NCBI RefSeq assembly: GCF_963678795.1
Contig: NZ_OY787453.1
Coordinates: 124,001 to 188,000, forward strand
Direction of reading: 5' to 3'
Source of the DNA: an uncultured Methanoregula sp.
GTDB taxonomy: Archaea > Halobacteriota > Methanomicrobia > Methanomicrobiales > Methanospirillaceae
Length of the DNA: 64,000 nt
In this document: one piece after another, positions 55,653 to 63,801 of the stretch
Layout of the letters: every line of letters begins with the position of its first letter
How positions within the stretch are numbered: position 1 is the first letter of the stretch
The notes under the pieces: generated by a model
Database searches by the model: none
Seen by the model: only the letters and a program-made list of their open reading frames with translations
What the model was told of the DNA's origin: nothing
Program-made: the position numbers and the translations under genes

Positions 55653-56297
55653 ATGGAGGAAGGATCCTGTATCAGTTTTCCGGTGCTGGGGGAACCCGCA
55701 CCGGATTTTGAGGCGGAGACTACCCACGGGCCCCTGAAACTCTCGGATCTTAAGGGAAAATGGGTGGTCCTCTTCTCCCACCCCGCGGATTTCACCCCGG
55801 TCTGCACAACCGAATTCCTGGCATTCGCCGGGATCCATGACGAGCTCAAGGCATTGAACGTGCAGCTGGTCGGGCTCTCGGTAGACAGTGTCTCGGCCCA
55901 CCTGGCCTGGGTGCATGCGATCAGGGAGAAGATGGGAGTCCAGGTCCCCTTCCCTGTCATTGCCGACCTGAACATGAAGGTGGCAAAGAAGTACGGCATG
56001 ATCCAGCCGGGCCAGAGCACGACTGCAGCTGTCCGCTGTGTCTTTTTCATCGATGACAAGGGGATCATGCGGGCGATGATCTACTATCCCCTGCAGAACG
56101 GTCGGTTCATGCCGGAGATCATCCGGCTCGTAAAAGCGCTCCAGACAACCGACAAGTACAAGGTCTCGACACCCGCCAACTGGCAGCCGGGTGACAACGT
56201 GGTGGTCCCGGCCCCAAAGACCGCTGCCGAGATGGAGAAGCGGCCAACCGAAGGGTACGAGTGCAGGGACTGGTATCTCTGTTTCAAAAAGATCTGA
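55653..56297 (+). CDS. Peroxiredoxin (Prx6-like)
   Basis: This 214-residue thiol peroxidase reduces peroxides. The active site is ADFTPVCTTEF (the catalytic Cys follows PV), the N-terminal APDFEAETTHGPLKLSDLKG is the family start, and the C-terminal arm (WQPGDNVVVPAP, followed by EGYECRDWYLCF) matches archaeal Prx6-type proteins. The C-terminal cysteines may act in resolution. It follows the CMD-like gene by 16 bp, which suggests an operon. Confidence 0.95.
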   Translation: MEEGSCISFPVLGEPAPDFEAETTHGPLKLSDLKGKWVVLFSHPADFTPVCTTEFLAFAGIHDELKALNVQLVGLSVDSVSAHLAWVHAIREKMGVQVPFPVIADLNMKVAKKYGMIQPGQSTTAAVRCVFFIDDKGIMRAMIYYPLQNGRFMPEIIRLVKALQTTDKYKVSTPANWQPGDNVVVPAPKTAAEMEKRPTEGYECRDWYLCFKKI

Positions 56298-56441
56298 TCG
56301 GACAGAGATCCCTGTTCCCGTTTTTTCGTTTTTGTGTTATTGTTGTAACGATTAGATGAGTTGGCCGGACGCTTCCGCCTTCCCGGGTTTTCCGGATCCC
56401 TATCCAATCTTTTTTCACTGCGGATAACATAGGAGATTGTA

Positions 56442-57056
56442 ATGACGATAAAAGTCCTCGCCTTTGCCGGGAGCCCCCGCCGGCACGGCAACTCGGAAAC
56501 CCTGCTCGACTGGGTGCTTGCGTCCATGGCCCGGGACCCGGAAGTATCCGTCGAGAAAGTTCCTTTAACCGAGGCCAATATCAATCCCTGCCGGGGATGC
56601 AATGCCTGCGAGAAACTCAACAAGTGCATCCAGCGCGACGGCCTTGACATCTACCACGACAAGATTATCGAAGCCGACTGCATTGTCCTCTCGTCCCCCA
56701 TCTTCTGCATGGGCCTTGCATCGCAGGTGAAGGCACTCGTTGACCGGGCGCAGGTGTTCAGGTCGAGAAAATATGTGCTCAAACTACCCGTTGTCCCGCC
56801 CGAACGAAAAGGAAAACGCCTTGGTGTATTTCTCGCAAGCGCAGGGCAGACCTGGCCCCATGTCTTTGACGCAGCGGTTCCCTCGGTCAAGTGCTTCTAC
56901 CATGTCATCGATATCCGGGACGCAGACATCAGCTACCTGATGGTGAACGGTGTCGACGAGTCAGGAGCTGTCCTTCACCACCCGACTGCACATGCCGATG
57001 CGGAGAACCTGGGAAAGAATGTCATTGCCGATCTCAAAAAGCGGCTTGCAGCGTGA
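56442..57056 (+). CDS. Iron-sulfur flavoprotein
   Basis: This 204-residue protein is of the methanogen iron-sulfur flavoprotein family. FMN binds GSPRRHGNSET, and CRGCNACEKLNKC holds the compact cysteine motif for a 4Fe-4S cluster. SSPIFCMGLASQVKALVDR is the second FMN block. Such proteins reduce oxygen or peroxide, or shuttle electrons from ferredoxin. It is followed by a paralogue after 3 bp. Confidence 0.9.
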   Translation: MTIKVLAFAGSPRRHGNSETLLDWVLASMARDPEVSVEKVPLTEANINPCRGCNACEKLNKCIQRDGLDIYHDKIIEADCIVLSSPIFCMGLASQVKALVDRAQVFRSRKYVLKLPVVPPERKGKRLGVFLASAGQTWPHVFDAAVPSVKCFYHVIDIRDADISYLMVNGVDESGAVLHHPTAHADAENLGKNVIADLKKRLAA

Positions 57057-57059
57057 GTT

Positions 57060-57671
57060 ATGGCCGTAACCGTACTTGGCATATCGGGAAGCCCGCACCG
57101 GCACGGCAACACGGAGACCCTGCTCGACAGTTTCCTTGACGGTGCAAAGGCAGCGGGGGCAACAGTCGAGAAGGTTGTCTTAAAGGATCTCACCTATTCA
57201 TCCTGCCGTGGGTGCAATGCCTGCCACAGGAACGGTGAATGCGTTGTGAAGGACGATGCAATCGCCCTTTTCGACAAGATCCTCAAAGCGGACTGCATCG
57301 CCGTAGCGTCTCCCATCTACACGATGGGTATCACCGCGGAACTCAAGGGGCTGATCGACCGGGGACAGTACCTCTGGGCCCGGAAATTTATCTTGAAGAC
57401 GCTGTACTTCACGGACGATCACATTAAGCACCACAAGGGGCTCTTCATCTCCACTGCAGGGCAGAACTGGGACCATGTGTTTGACGGGGCGTTTCCGGCC
57501 ATCACGGCCATCTTCAATGGTACCGGGTTCGAATACTATGACAATATCATCGCAAACAACATGGACGAGTACCGGGGGATTAAGAACCATCCGACTGCGC
57601 TTGCCGAGGCGTTTTCCAAAGGAAAGAACGTTGTTGAGATCCTTACGGCGATGAAATCCCCTGAAATATAA
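57060..57671 (+). CDS. Iron-sulfur flavoprotein, second tandem copy
   Basis: This 203-residue paralogue of the preceding gene has FMN motif GSPHRHGNTETLL, cluster motif CRGCNACHRNGEC and SPIYTMGITAELKGLIDRGQ. The two are diverged but share the same architecture, which indicates an old tandem duplication. It lies 3 bp downstream and is co-transcribed. A terminator-like hairpin follows at 57814. Confidence 0.9.
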   Translation: MAVTVLGISGSPHRHGNTETLLDSFLDGAKAAGATVEKVVLKDLTYSSCRGCNACHRNGECVVKDDAIALFDKILKADCIAVASPIYTMGITAELKGLIDRGQYLWARKFILKTLYFTDDHIKHHKGLFISTAGQNWDHVFDGAFPAITAIFNGTGFEYYDNIIANNMDEYRGIKNHPTALAEAFSKGKNVVEILTAMKSPEI

Positions 57672-57813
57672 ACGCGAAGGAACGAACGCTGTTCTCTCTT
57701 TTAAAAAACCGGCTGGTAGAAATGATTCGGAAAATTCTGACGCTCCCGCGGCGGATCAATAACGAAATAAAAGAACTTCTGAAAAATACCCTGCCCCGCT
57801 GTGCCGTACCGGG

Positions 57814-57841
57814 GCCCTGAGGCAGGGCGCCCTCATTTTTT
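57814..57841. terminator. Hairpin terminator between convergent genes
   Basis: The arms gccctg (57814-57819) and cagggc (57823-57828) form a perfect 6-bp stem with a 3-base loop, followed by a T-run (57836-57841). It sits between the convergent iron-sulfur flavoprotein and methyltransferase genes. Confidence 0.6.
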
Positions 57842-57913
57842 CAACATATTTTTATTTTCATGGTTCCGGTGCGAACGATCGTTTATGTCCGTTGCTACGG
57901 AGCCGGTTATTGC

Positions 57914-58540
57914 TCATTTCCGGGCATAGATATACCGGAGCAGGTGAATGTGTCTGCCTTCTTTACCATGTTCTTCGGGATCCTCCATCATGCCGGTTGC
58001 AATGATCTCAAGACCACGGAACTCAGAAACGAGATCTTCTTCGGAATAATAATGGACTTCACGTTCGGGCCTGCTCTCGAAGGTGTTCTCCTCGACCATC
58101 CTTCCCGTGCCGTAACTGGACTCATTATCTGAGAATACTGCGAAGAATATCACCCCGCCATCTTTAAGCTGCTCCCGGCATCGTTCCAGGAATGTCCGTC
58201 TGTCGTTCTTCCGGAACAGGTGAAGAACATTGAAACAGTAGATACCATCATACGCCAGATGGTCAAACGGCATATCCAGCACCGATCCGTAGTGATACCG
58301 GATTTTCGACAATCCCTGTCGCGCAAGGGAAACGGCTGTTTTTGAGATCTCTATACCGGTGACTTCAAAACCCGCCCGGGCAAATGCTTCGGCATTGCGG
58401 CCGTATCCGGAGCCTGGTATGAGAACCTCGCGAACCCCGGCTTTTTTAAAGAGTTCTATTGCATATACTGCGGTCCGGCTGGGATTATCGCCCCATATTT
58501 TGCCTTCATCAAGAAAACGCTCCTCCCAGAAGGTGTTCAT
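57914..58540 (-). CDS. SAM-dependent methyltransferase
   Basis: This 208-residue class I methyltransferase has motif I VLIPGSGYGRNAEAFARAG followed by VTGIEISKTAV and the motif DGIYCFNVLHLF. The start FWEERFLDEGKIWGDNPS resembles thiopurine-methyltransferase-like or tellurite-resistance-like proteins. The substrate is unknown. The start codon at 58540 is the natural one. Confidence 0.88.
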   Translation of the reverse strand: MNTFWEERFLDEGKIWGDNPSRTAVYAIELFKKAGVREVLIPGSGYGRNAEAFARAGFEVTGIEISKTAVSLARQGLSKIRYHYGSVLDMPFDHLAYDGIYCFNVLHLFRKNDRRTFLERCREQLKDGGVIFFAVFSDNESSYGTGRMVEENTFESRPEREVHYYSEEDLVSEFRGLEIIATGMMEDPEEHGKEGRHIHLLRYIYARK

Positions 58541-58617
58541 ACGATATTCTCCGGATCGATCATGGCAATGTAAATAGCGCCGTGCAGATTAAGAGTGTTT
58601 TTAAAAAAAGTGAGAGA

Positions 58618-59301
58618 TCAGAGAAGACTTGACAGGGTTGCCGGGTAGAACGAGAGCACCAGCGCCCCGAACGCGGCCGCGATCAGGACAATAAAGACCG
58701 GCTTGTTCCAGGCCCAGACTTTCTTCCCGTCAAGCACGCTGACCGGGAGCATATTGAAGGCCGCGATCATGGCATTGACCTGCAGCCCGATCATACCGAT
58801 CATGGTTACGATGCTGCTGGTGTACGTGGAGCCCTGCCCGCCAAGAATGAGAATAGCGGTAAACGGGATACAGAGCACGAGGTTCACGATGGGTCCCGAG
58901 GCCGAGATCTTCCCGTTCTCTTCCCGGCTCAGGCCCCGCCCGTCTGCGGAGTTGGTGTAGATCACGGTTGCGCCGGGTGCTGCGAAAACCACCCCGACAA
59001 GCGCGGCAAGGGCAACAGCCACCACGAGCATGATATTGTCCTTGCGGAACTCTGCCCAGTACCCGTATTTTATCGCCACGTACTTGTGGGCCATCTCGTG
59101 GAGGATGAACCCGATCCCGACCGTCAGTAACGAGACGCCGAGAAATGTCAGGGCAAGGAGCGGGCTGACCTTGCCGGTGTCCCGGAGGAAAATGATTGCA
59201 AAAGCAAAGGATATCGCTATCCAGGCAACGAACAGGTCTGCCTCTTCGCGCCGTGTTATCCGTTCGAACATGAAAACCACCAGATCAGATAGGGCGTCCA
59301 T
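58618..59301 (-). CDS. M50-family membrane metalloprotease (site-2 protease-like)
   Basis: This 227-residue membrane protein has the zinc site HEMAHK in a membrane segment and a second ligand motif NMLPVSVLDGKK, which together define site-2 proteases that cleave proteins within the membrane. About six hydrophobic segments are visible. There is no PDZ domain. The targets are unknown. It diverges from the chorismate mutase gene. Confidence 0.9.
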   Translation of the reverse strand: MDALSDLVVFMFERITRREEADLFVAWIAISFAFAIIFLRDTGKVSPLLALTFLGVSLLTVGIGFILHEMAHKYVAIKYGYWAEFRKDNIMLVVAVALAALVGVVFAAPGATVIYTNSADGRGLSREENGKISASGPIVNLVLCIPFTAILILGGQGSTYTSSIVTMIGMIGLQVNAMIAAFNMLPVSVLDGKKVWAWNKPVFIVLIAAAFGALVLSFYPATLSSLL

Positions 59302-59341
59302 TATTATCTGCTTTGGTGTCTGTGCATCTCCGATGAGTATG

Positions 59342-59350
59342 TTTATAAAA
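59342..59350 (+). promoter_or_regulatory. TATA box of the chorismate mutase gene
   Basis: The sequence tttataaaa is centred 27 bases before ATG 59373, which predicts a leaderless or very short-leader transcript. Confidence 0.6.
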
Positions 59351-59372
59351 AATCTCGGATATTGTACATGGT

Positions 59373-59657
59373 ATGACCCTTGAGCAGGCCCGGGCGGATA
59401 TTTCCCGGATCGATACGGAGATCATCCGGCTGATTGCCGTGCGGCAGGAACTTGCCGGGCAGGTTGCCGCAATCAAGGCAGCTGAGGGCCTGCCCACCCA
59501 CGATGCCGGCAGGAGCGCAGAAGTGCTCCGGTCGGTTTCAGCGCAGGCTGAAGGTTTCCAGATGGATCCCGCCCCGGTCAGGAAGATCTTTGAGACGCTG
59601 ATTGCCATGAGCGAGGATCGCCAGCGGGAACTGCGGGATAAGGGGAAGAGCCGGTAA
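59373..59657 (+). CDS. Chorismate mutase (AroQ type)
   Basis: This 94-residue all-helical enzyme converts chorismate to prephenate for phenylalanine and tyrosine synthesis. ISRIDTEIIRLIAVRQELAGQVAAIKAAEG is the AroQ helix with the conserved Arg and Lys, and the C-terminal FETLIAMSEDRQ is also typical. It is a stand-alone mutase. A T-run at 59668-59674 may terminate it. The oldest end of the CRISPR array begins 149 bp later. Confidence 0.93.
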   Translation: MTLEQARADISRIDTEIIRLIAVRQELAGQVAAIKAAEGLPTHDAGRSAEVLRSVSAQAEGFQMDPAPVRKIFETLIAMSEDRQRELRDKGKSR

Positions 59658-59805
59658 CCGTCCCGACTTTTTTAATCCGGTCAAACCTCCTGCATCCTTG
59701 CGGGAACCTTAAGAGCTGGATAATCCCGTTAGGGGAGGATCGTGACTATAAGTGTCTGTACTTTTTATGAGCCTGTTCGATGGACAGTAATTCATTGGTT
59801 CGAAG

Positions 59806-60349
59806 GTTTCAATCCTTGTTCTCTTGGATGAATCGTTCGAAGTGGACTGCGGATCCTCCATGGTGTAGCCGTCATACTGTTTCAATCCTTGTTCTCTTGG
59901 ATGAATCGTTCGAAGATCAATGCGTTCATCCACCAATGGGGGATTATCCTTGTTTCAATCCTTGTTCTCTTGGATGAATCGTTCGAAGATCGCACGGACC
60001 CTCAACGAGGTTTTCCAGGCTCAGTTTCAATCCTTGTTCTCTTGGATGAATCGTTCGAAGTCAACGGACCGTTCTCCGCCTTAATGGCCTGATCAAGTTT
60101 CAATCCTTGTTCTCTTGGATGAATCGTTCGAAGCGGCAACCGCATGGGTGAACAAAACCAAATACGTGTTTCAATCCTTGTTCTCTTGGATGAATCGTTC
60201 GAAGCCAAAACAACTCGCGGATTTACAGCCGGTATTCAGTTTCAATCCTTGTTCTCTTGGATGAATCGTTCGAAGACCACGAAAAGCCCGGTTAAGATCT
60301 CGGGGGATATTGGTTTCAATCCTTGTTCTCTTGGATGAATCGTTCGAAG
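59806..60349 (-). CRISPR. CRISPR array, leader-distal part (8 repeats)
   Basis: Eight identical 37-bp repeats (plus strand starting gtttcaatcc and ending cgttcgaag) start at 59806, 59879, 59952, 60024, 60097, 60168, 60239 and 60313, with spacers of 34-37 bp. On the minus strand each repeat ends in ATTGAAAC, the usual 8-nt crRNA 5' handle, so transcription runs leftward. This is the old end of the array; it continues after the insertion element. Confidence 0.97.
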
Positions 60350-60364
60350 GTGATCCATTATTTT

Positions 60365-61370
60365 TGCTCTGTAGAAATCATTTTCTTGATAATGAAAAAG
60401 AGTCAAAATCGACCGAAAGATCTAAGGTACGGTGTCTCCTCATATTGTTATGTTCAGTAACGATAAGGAGACAATAAAGAAATCGTCAGGCCGGTTTATC
60501 CGTTTTATCAAACATGCATTTTCAATAGTACAATCTTCCAGGATTTCCCCGTATTCCTGCAAATATTCGAGGAGAGATTACACCCAGCATCAACTTCTGA
60601 CGTTACTTCTCTTCAAAGAATACCGGAAAGAAGATTATCGTACAGTCATATGGAACCTCGAAGAGATGGATCGTATCCGAGCAGTACTCGGGCTTACAAC
60701 TATCCCTCACTTCACAACGCTCCAAAAATTTCTCTGTCGTATCAAATCCTTGTACTTCGATCTTCTCTTCAAAAATACTCTGAAATTATTCTACTCAGAG
60801 GACGGTACAATCTCTATCACAGCCATCGATTCGTCCGGGTTCACCAGCGGATATTCCAGTCACTATTACTCCGTAAGAACCGGAAAAATCCGGAAACATT
60901 TCCTAAAAACTTCGATTGCTGTCGATACTGATCAGCAGGTAATTACTGGATTCACGATATCGAAAAGCCGGGTCCACGATTCTCAACATGCTTTCATTCT
61001 TCTCAAGAGATGCCACAAATCTCGGAGATCGGAGTGTTATCTCATGGACAGAGGATACGATTCTGAAAAAATGCACCGAATGATCCGGGAATCTCTGAAT
61101 GCTGATTCGGTTATTCCTACCAGAATCTGGAAAAATACCGAACATGTCTGGGGAAAATATCGTAAAGAAATGACCGACAATTTTGATTCAACCCGTTACC
61201 GAAAACGGTTCCTGGTTGAAACCAAGTTCTCGGTTCTCAAACGAAGGTTCGGGGCTGACCTGAAATCTCGATTATTTCAGATTCAGAAGAAGGAAATCTC
61301 TTGCAAAATCATTCTCGCTAACCTTGACAGGTTCATACAATTTGTTTGGATTGAGGTTTTCTACAGAGCA
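60365..61370 (+). mobile_element. IS5-family-like insertion sequence inside a CRISPR spacer
   Basis: The element is 1006 bp long with perfect 13-bp terminal inverted repeats (tgctctgtagaaa at 60365-60377 and its complement at 61358-61370). It is flanked by the direct repeat attatttt (60357-60364 and 61371-61378), an 8-bp target duplication. It encodes one transposase. An 8-bp duplication fits the ISH1 subgroup of IS5 (from memory of the family). Confidence 0.93.
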
Positions 61371-61454
61371 ATTATTTTCAATCCATCAAAACACTTATCG
61401 TTTCAATCCTTGTTCTCTTGGATGAATCGTTCGAAGTATCGGACGACATTGTAG
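60450..61454 (+). CDS. IS5-like DDE transposase
   Basis: The product has catalytic residues in AIDSSGF (first Asp), [11 protein letters not shown] (second Asp) and [15 protein letters not shown], which is the Y(2)R(3)E(6)K signature with the catalytic Glu. ATG 60450 is preferred over GTG 60432. The frame has no stop inside the element: it crosses the right inverted repeat at 61370 and reads through the target duplication and the next CRISPR repeat, ending at 61454. The last 28 residues are therefore host-derived. Confidence 0.9.
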   Translation: MFSNDKETIKKSSGRFIRFIKHAFSIVQSSRISPYSCKYSRRDYTQHQLLTLLLFKEYRKEDYRTVIWNLEEMDRIRAVLGLTTIPHFTTLQKFLCRIKSLYFDLLFKNTLKLFYSEDGTISITAIDSSGFTSGYSSHYYSVRTGKIRKHFLKTSIAVDTDQQVITGFTISKSRVHDSQHAFILLKRCHKSRRSECYLMDRGYDSEKMHRMIRESLNADSVIPTRIWKNTEHVWGKYRKEMTDNFDSTRYRKRFLVETKFSVLKRRFGADLKSRLFQIQKKEISCKIILANLDRFIQFVWIEVFYRAIIFNPSKHLSFQSLFSWMNRSKYRTTL

Positions 61455-63100
61455 GACGATGTAGGAAGTATGTTTCAATCCTTGTTCTCTTGGATGAATC
61501 GTTCGAAGTGGAATTAATGCGTGGTGGGATAAAGCAGAAATAGGTTTCAATCCTTGTTCTCTTGGATGAATCGTTCGAAGATTTTTCAGGCGAGGTGAAC
61601 AATTCTGCCATGTCCTGTTTCAATCCTTGTTCTCTTGGATGAATCGTTCGAAGTACGTATTGTTCTACATCTGGCAATTTCTTCTGGAGTTTCAATCCTT
61701 GTTCTCTTGGATGAATCGTTCGAAGTATTTTGTGTGAAATGATATTATTACTTTTATACCGTTTCAATCCTTGTTCTCTTGGATGAATCGTTCGAAGATC
61801 TTTTCAATGTGTGGATCTGACAGGTGCACATGAGTTTCAATCCTTGTTCTCTTGGATGAATCGTTCGAAGATCGCCCAAGCATCTCTTGATGTGGGTAAG
61901 GTGGAGTTTCAATCCTTGTTCTCTTGGATGAATCGTTCGAAGCTACGTATTGTTCTACATCTGGCAATTTCTTCTGGAGTTTCAATCCTTGTTCTCTTGG
62001 ATGAATCGTTCGAAGCTTGCCGGAATGAACCCCTGCAAAACAATATGCGAGTTTCAATCCTTGTTCTCTTGGATGAATCGTTCGAAGTTTGATAAAATGG
62101 CCGACCATGTGGCGACGATAATAGTTTCAATCCTTGTTCTCTTGGATGAATCGTTCGAAGTTGGTCTTTTTTTGGTCGCGCTCTGGTACCAACAAAGTTT
62201 CAATCCTTGTTCTCTTGGATGAATCGTTCGAAGCAGGGCCTCCGGTGCGTTCTCGGTCAAGTCGGTGAGTTTCAATCCTTGTTCTCTTGGATGAATCGTT
62301 CGAAGACCGGGAACCGGTGAAATTACTTCCGTGTGATATTAGTTTCAATCCTTGTTCTCTTGGATGAATCGTTCGAAGAACCCGGACGCCGCCATAGGGC
62401 GCCTCGAAGACTAGTTTCAATCCTTGTTCTCTTGGATGAATCGTTCGAAGTAAGGCCACTATCGGGGATGAGGCCACTATCGGGGGTTTCAATCCTTGTT
62501 CTCTTGGATGAATCGTTCGAAGGCAGTATATTGTTTCTGAAATGGTGGTGCACACCAGTTTCAATCCTTGTTCTCTTGGATGAATCGTTCGAAGACTTTT
62601 GTGCAACTGGGCGGTTACCGTGGTTGGGAGTTTCAATCCTTGTTCTCTTGGATGAATCGTTCGAAGGTCATTTTTGTGGCGTCCTTACCAAGGATAATTG
62701 GTTTCAATCCTTGTTCTCTTGGATGAATCGTTCGAAGCGGTTTCATACTCTTCTTGCATTTCGTCATCATCTTGTTTCAATCCTTGTTCTCTTGGATGAA
62801 TCGTTCGAAGAACCAATCGTAACGGTTTAAATTGTTCAAGAGTCTAGTTTCAATCCTTGTTCTCTTGGATGAATCGTTCGAAGATCCTTCAAGTGTTAAC
62901 ATCACGCACAAGGGATCTTGTTTCAATCCTTGTTCTCTTGGATGAATCGTTCGAAGGAACTCTGCCAATAATTCTGTTGAGCAAGATGATAGTTTCAATC
63001 CTTGTTCTCTTGGATGAATCGTTCGAAGGACCCGGGAGGGGGAGCATCTCGGGTACATCGATAGTTTCAATCCTTGTTCTCTTGGATGAATCGTTCGAAG
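61400..63100 (-). CRISPR. CRISPR array, leader-proximal part (24 repeats)
   Basis: Twenty-four identical 37-bp repeats run from 61400 to 63100 with spacers of 34-36 bp. The first nine start at 61400, 61472, 61544, 61617, 61689, 61761, 61834, 61906 and 61979; the last three at 62920, 62992 and 63064. Together with the eight repeats on the left it forms one 32-repeat array. The spacers at 61654-61688 and 61943-61978 are the same sequence, one base longer in the second. Confidence 0.98.
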
Positions 63101-63205
63101 GCCGCGAAATTTCGCGTATTTTCCGCTTAATCGCAGCCAAATCACTCAAAATTCCCGCATGGATTTCTTCTTGTGGAATTATTGATTCCTATTTAAAGAT
63201 AAGAA
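63101..63205 (-). promoter_or_regulatory. CRISPR leader
   Basis: This 105-bp AT-rich segment lies between cas4 and the newest repeat. A TATA-like ctttaaata (minus strand, 63190-63198) could drive leftward array transcription starting near 63165. A perfect 14-bp palindrome cgcgaaatttcgcg (63103-63116) lies next to the first repeat and may be a leader-anchor or adaptation site. Confidence 0.7.
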
Positions 63206-63799
63206 TCAGGTGCAGATCGTTGCATAACAACAATCGATGCACTTGTTTTGGTATTTGCCCTTGTTTGGATAAAATCCTTTGTCGATGATCTCCAGAACTT
63301 CTCCGATGATCTCAAGTCCGCGTTCGAAATCCTGCTCCGTGAATTCAATTGTCTCGATATGATGGTTGCTTCTGGTAAAACAGATGAAACCTCGTTTCAC
63401 ATCGCAATGGTAATTCTCCCGGATCATGATCGCATGGAGCACCAGCTGATATTTGTAAGTCTGAAAAACCGTATCCTTGAACTCCGCGAATTTATATTCG
63501 AACGGGGCTGCCGTCCCGTCATCGAGAATAAGCACTTCATCGACAATACCCTTGATGTGGTTTTGTTTTGATGCAATGAAGACGTTCATCTCCTTTTTTA
63601 TCACTCCCAGTTTCTTTCGCAGGTAATCCGGGTTCGTGATAAGTTTTTCTTCATGCACTTCCCGACCTTTCATCACTTTGAACCGTTTCTCCTCATGCTG
63701 CGGGATATCGAGGCAGTGCATGTAATAGATGAACCGGGGGCAAAAGAGATACTCCAGCACATCGGAGATCGTGATGATAGTTTCGCTGTCGCTTGGCAT
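63206..63799 (-). CDS. cas4: CRISPR-associated exonuclease Cas4
   Basis: This 197-residue protein is a RecB-like Fe-S nuclease that trims prespacers for integration. The conserved N-terminal cysteine is in EYLFCPRFIYYMHCL. The nuclease core includes GREVHEEK, IKGIVDEVLILDDG (Asp) and PFEYKFAE (E-x-K). The C-terminal cluster cysteines are in KCIDCCYATIC. It lies 2 bp after the cas2 stop and directly borders the leader. Confidence 0.95.
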   Translation of the reverse strand: MPSDSETIITISDVLEYLFCPRFIYYMHCLDIPQHEEKRFKVMKGREVHEEKLITNPDYLRKKLGVIKKEMNVFIASKQNHIKGIVDEVLILDDGTAAPFEYKFAEFKDTVFQTYKYQLVLHAIMIRENYHCDVKRGFICFTRSNHHIETIEFTEQDFERGLEIIGEVLEIIDKGFYPNKGKYQNKCIDCCYATICT

Positions 63800-63801
63800 G
63801 A

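Noticed and set aside
59806..63100. Two independent CRISPR arrays
   Set aside because: Repeats are identical and the split is fully explained by the IS insertion with target duplication.
61378..63149. Many open frames of 60-170 residues across the CRISPR array on both strands
   Set aside because: They are translations of the 37-bp repeat (for example [12 protein letters not shown]) and spacers, not genes.
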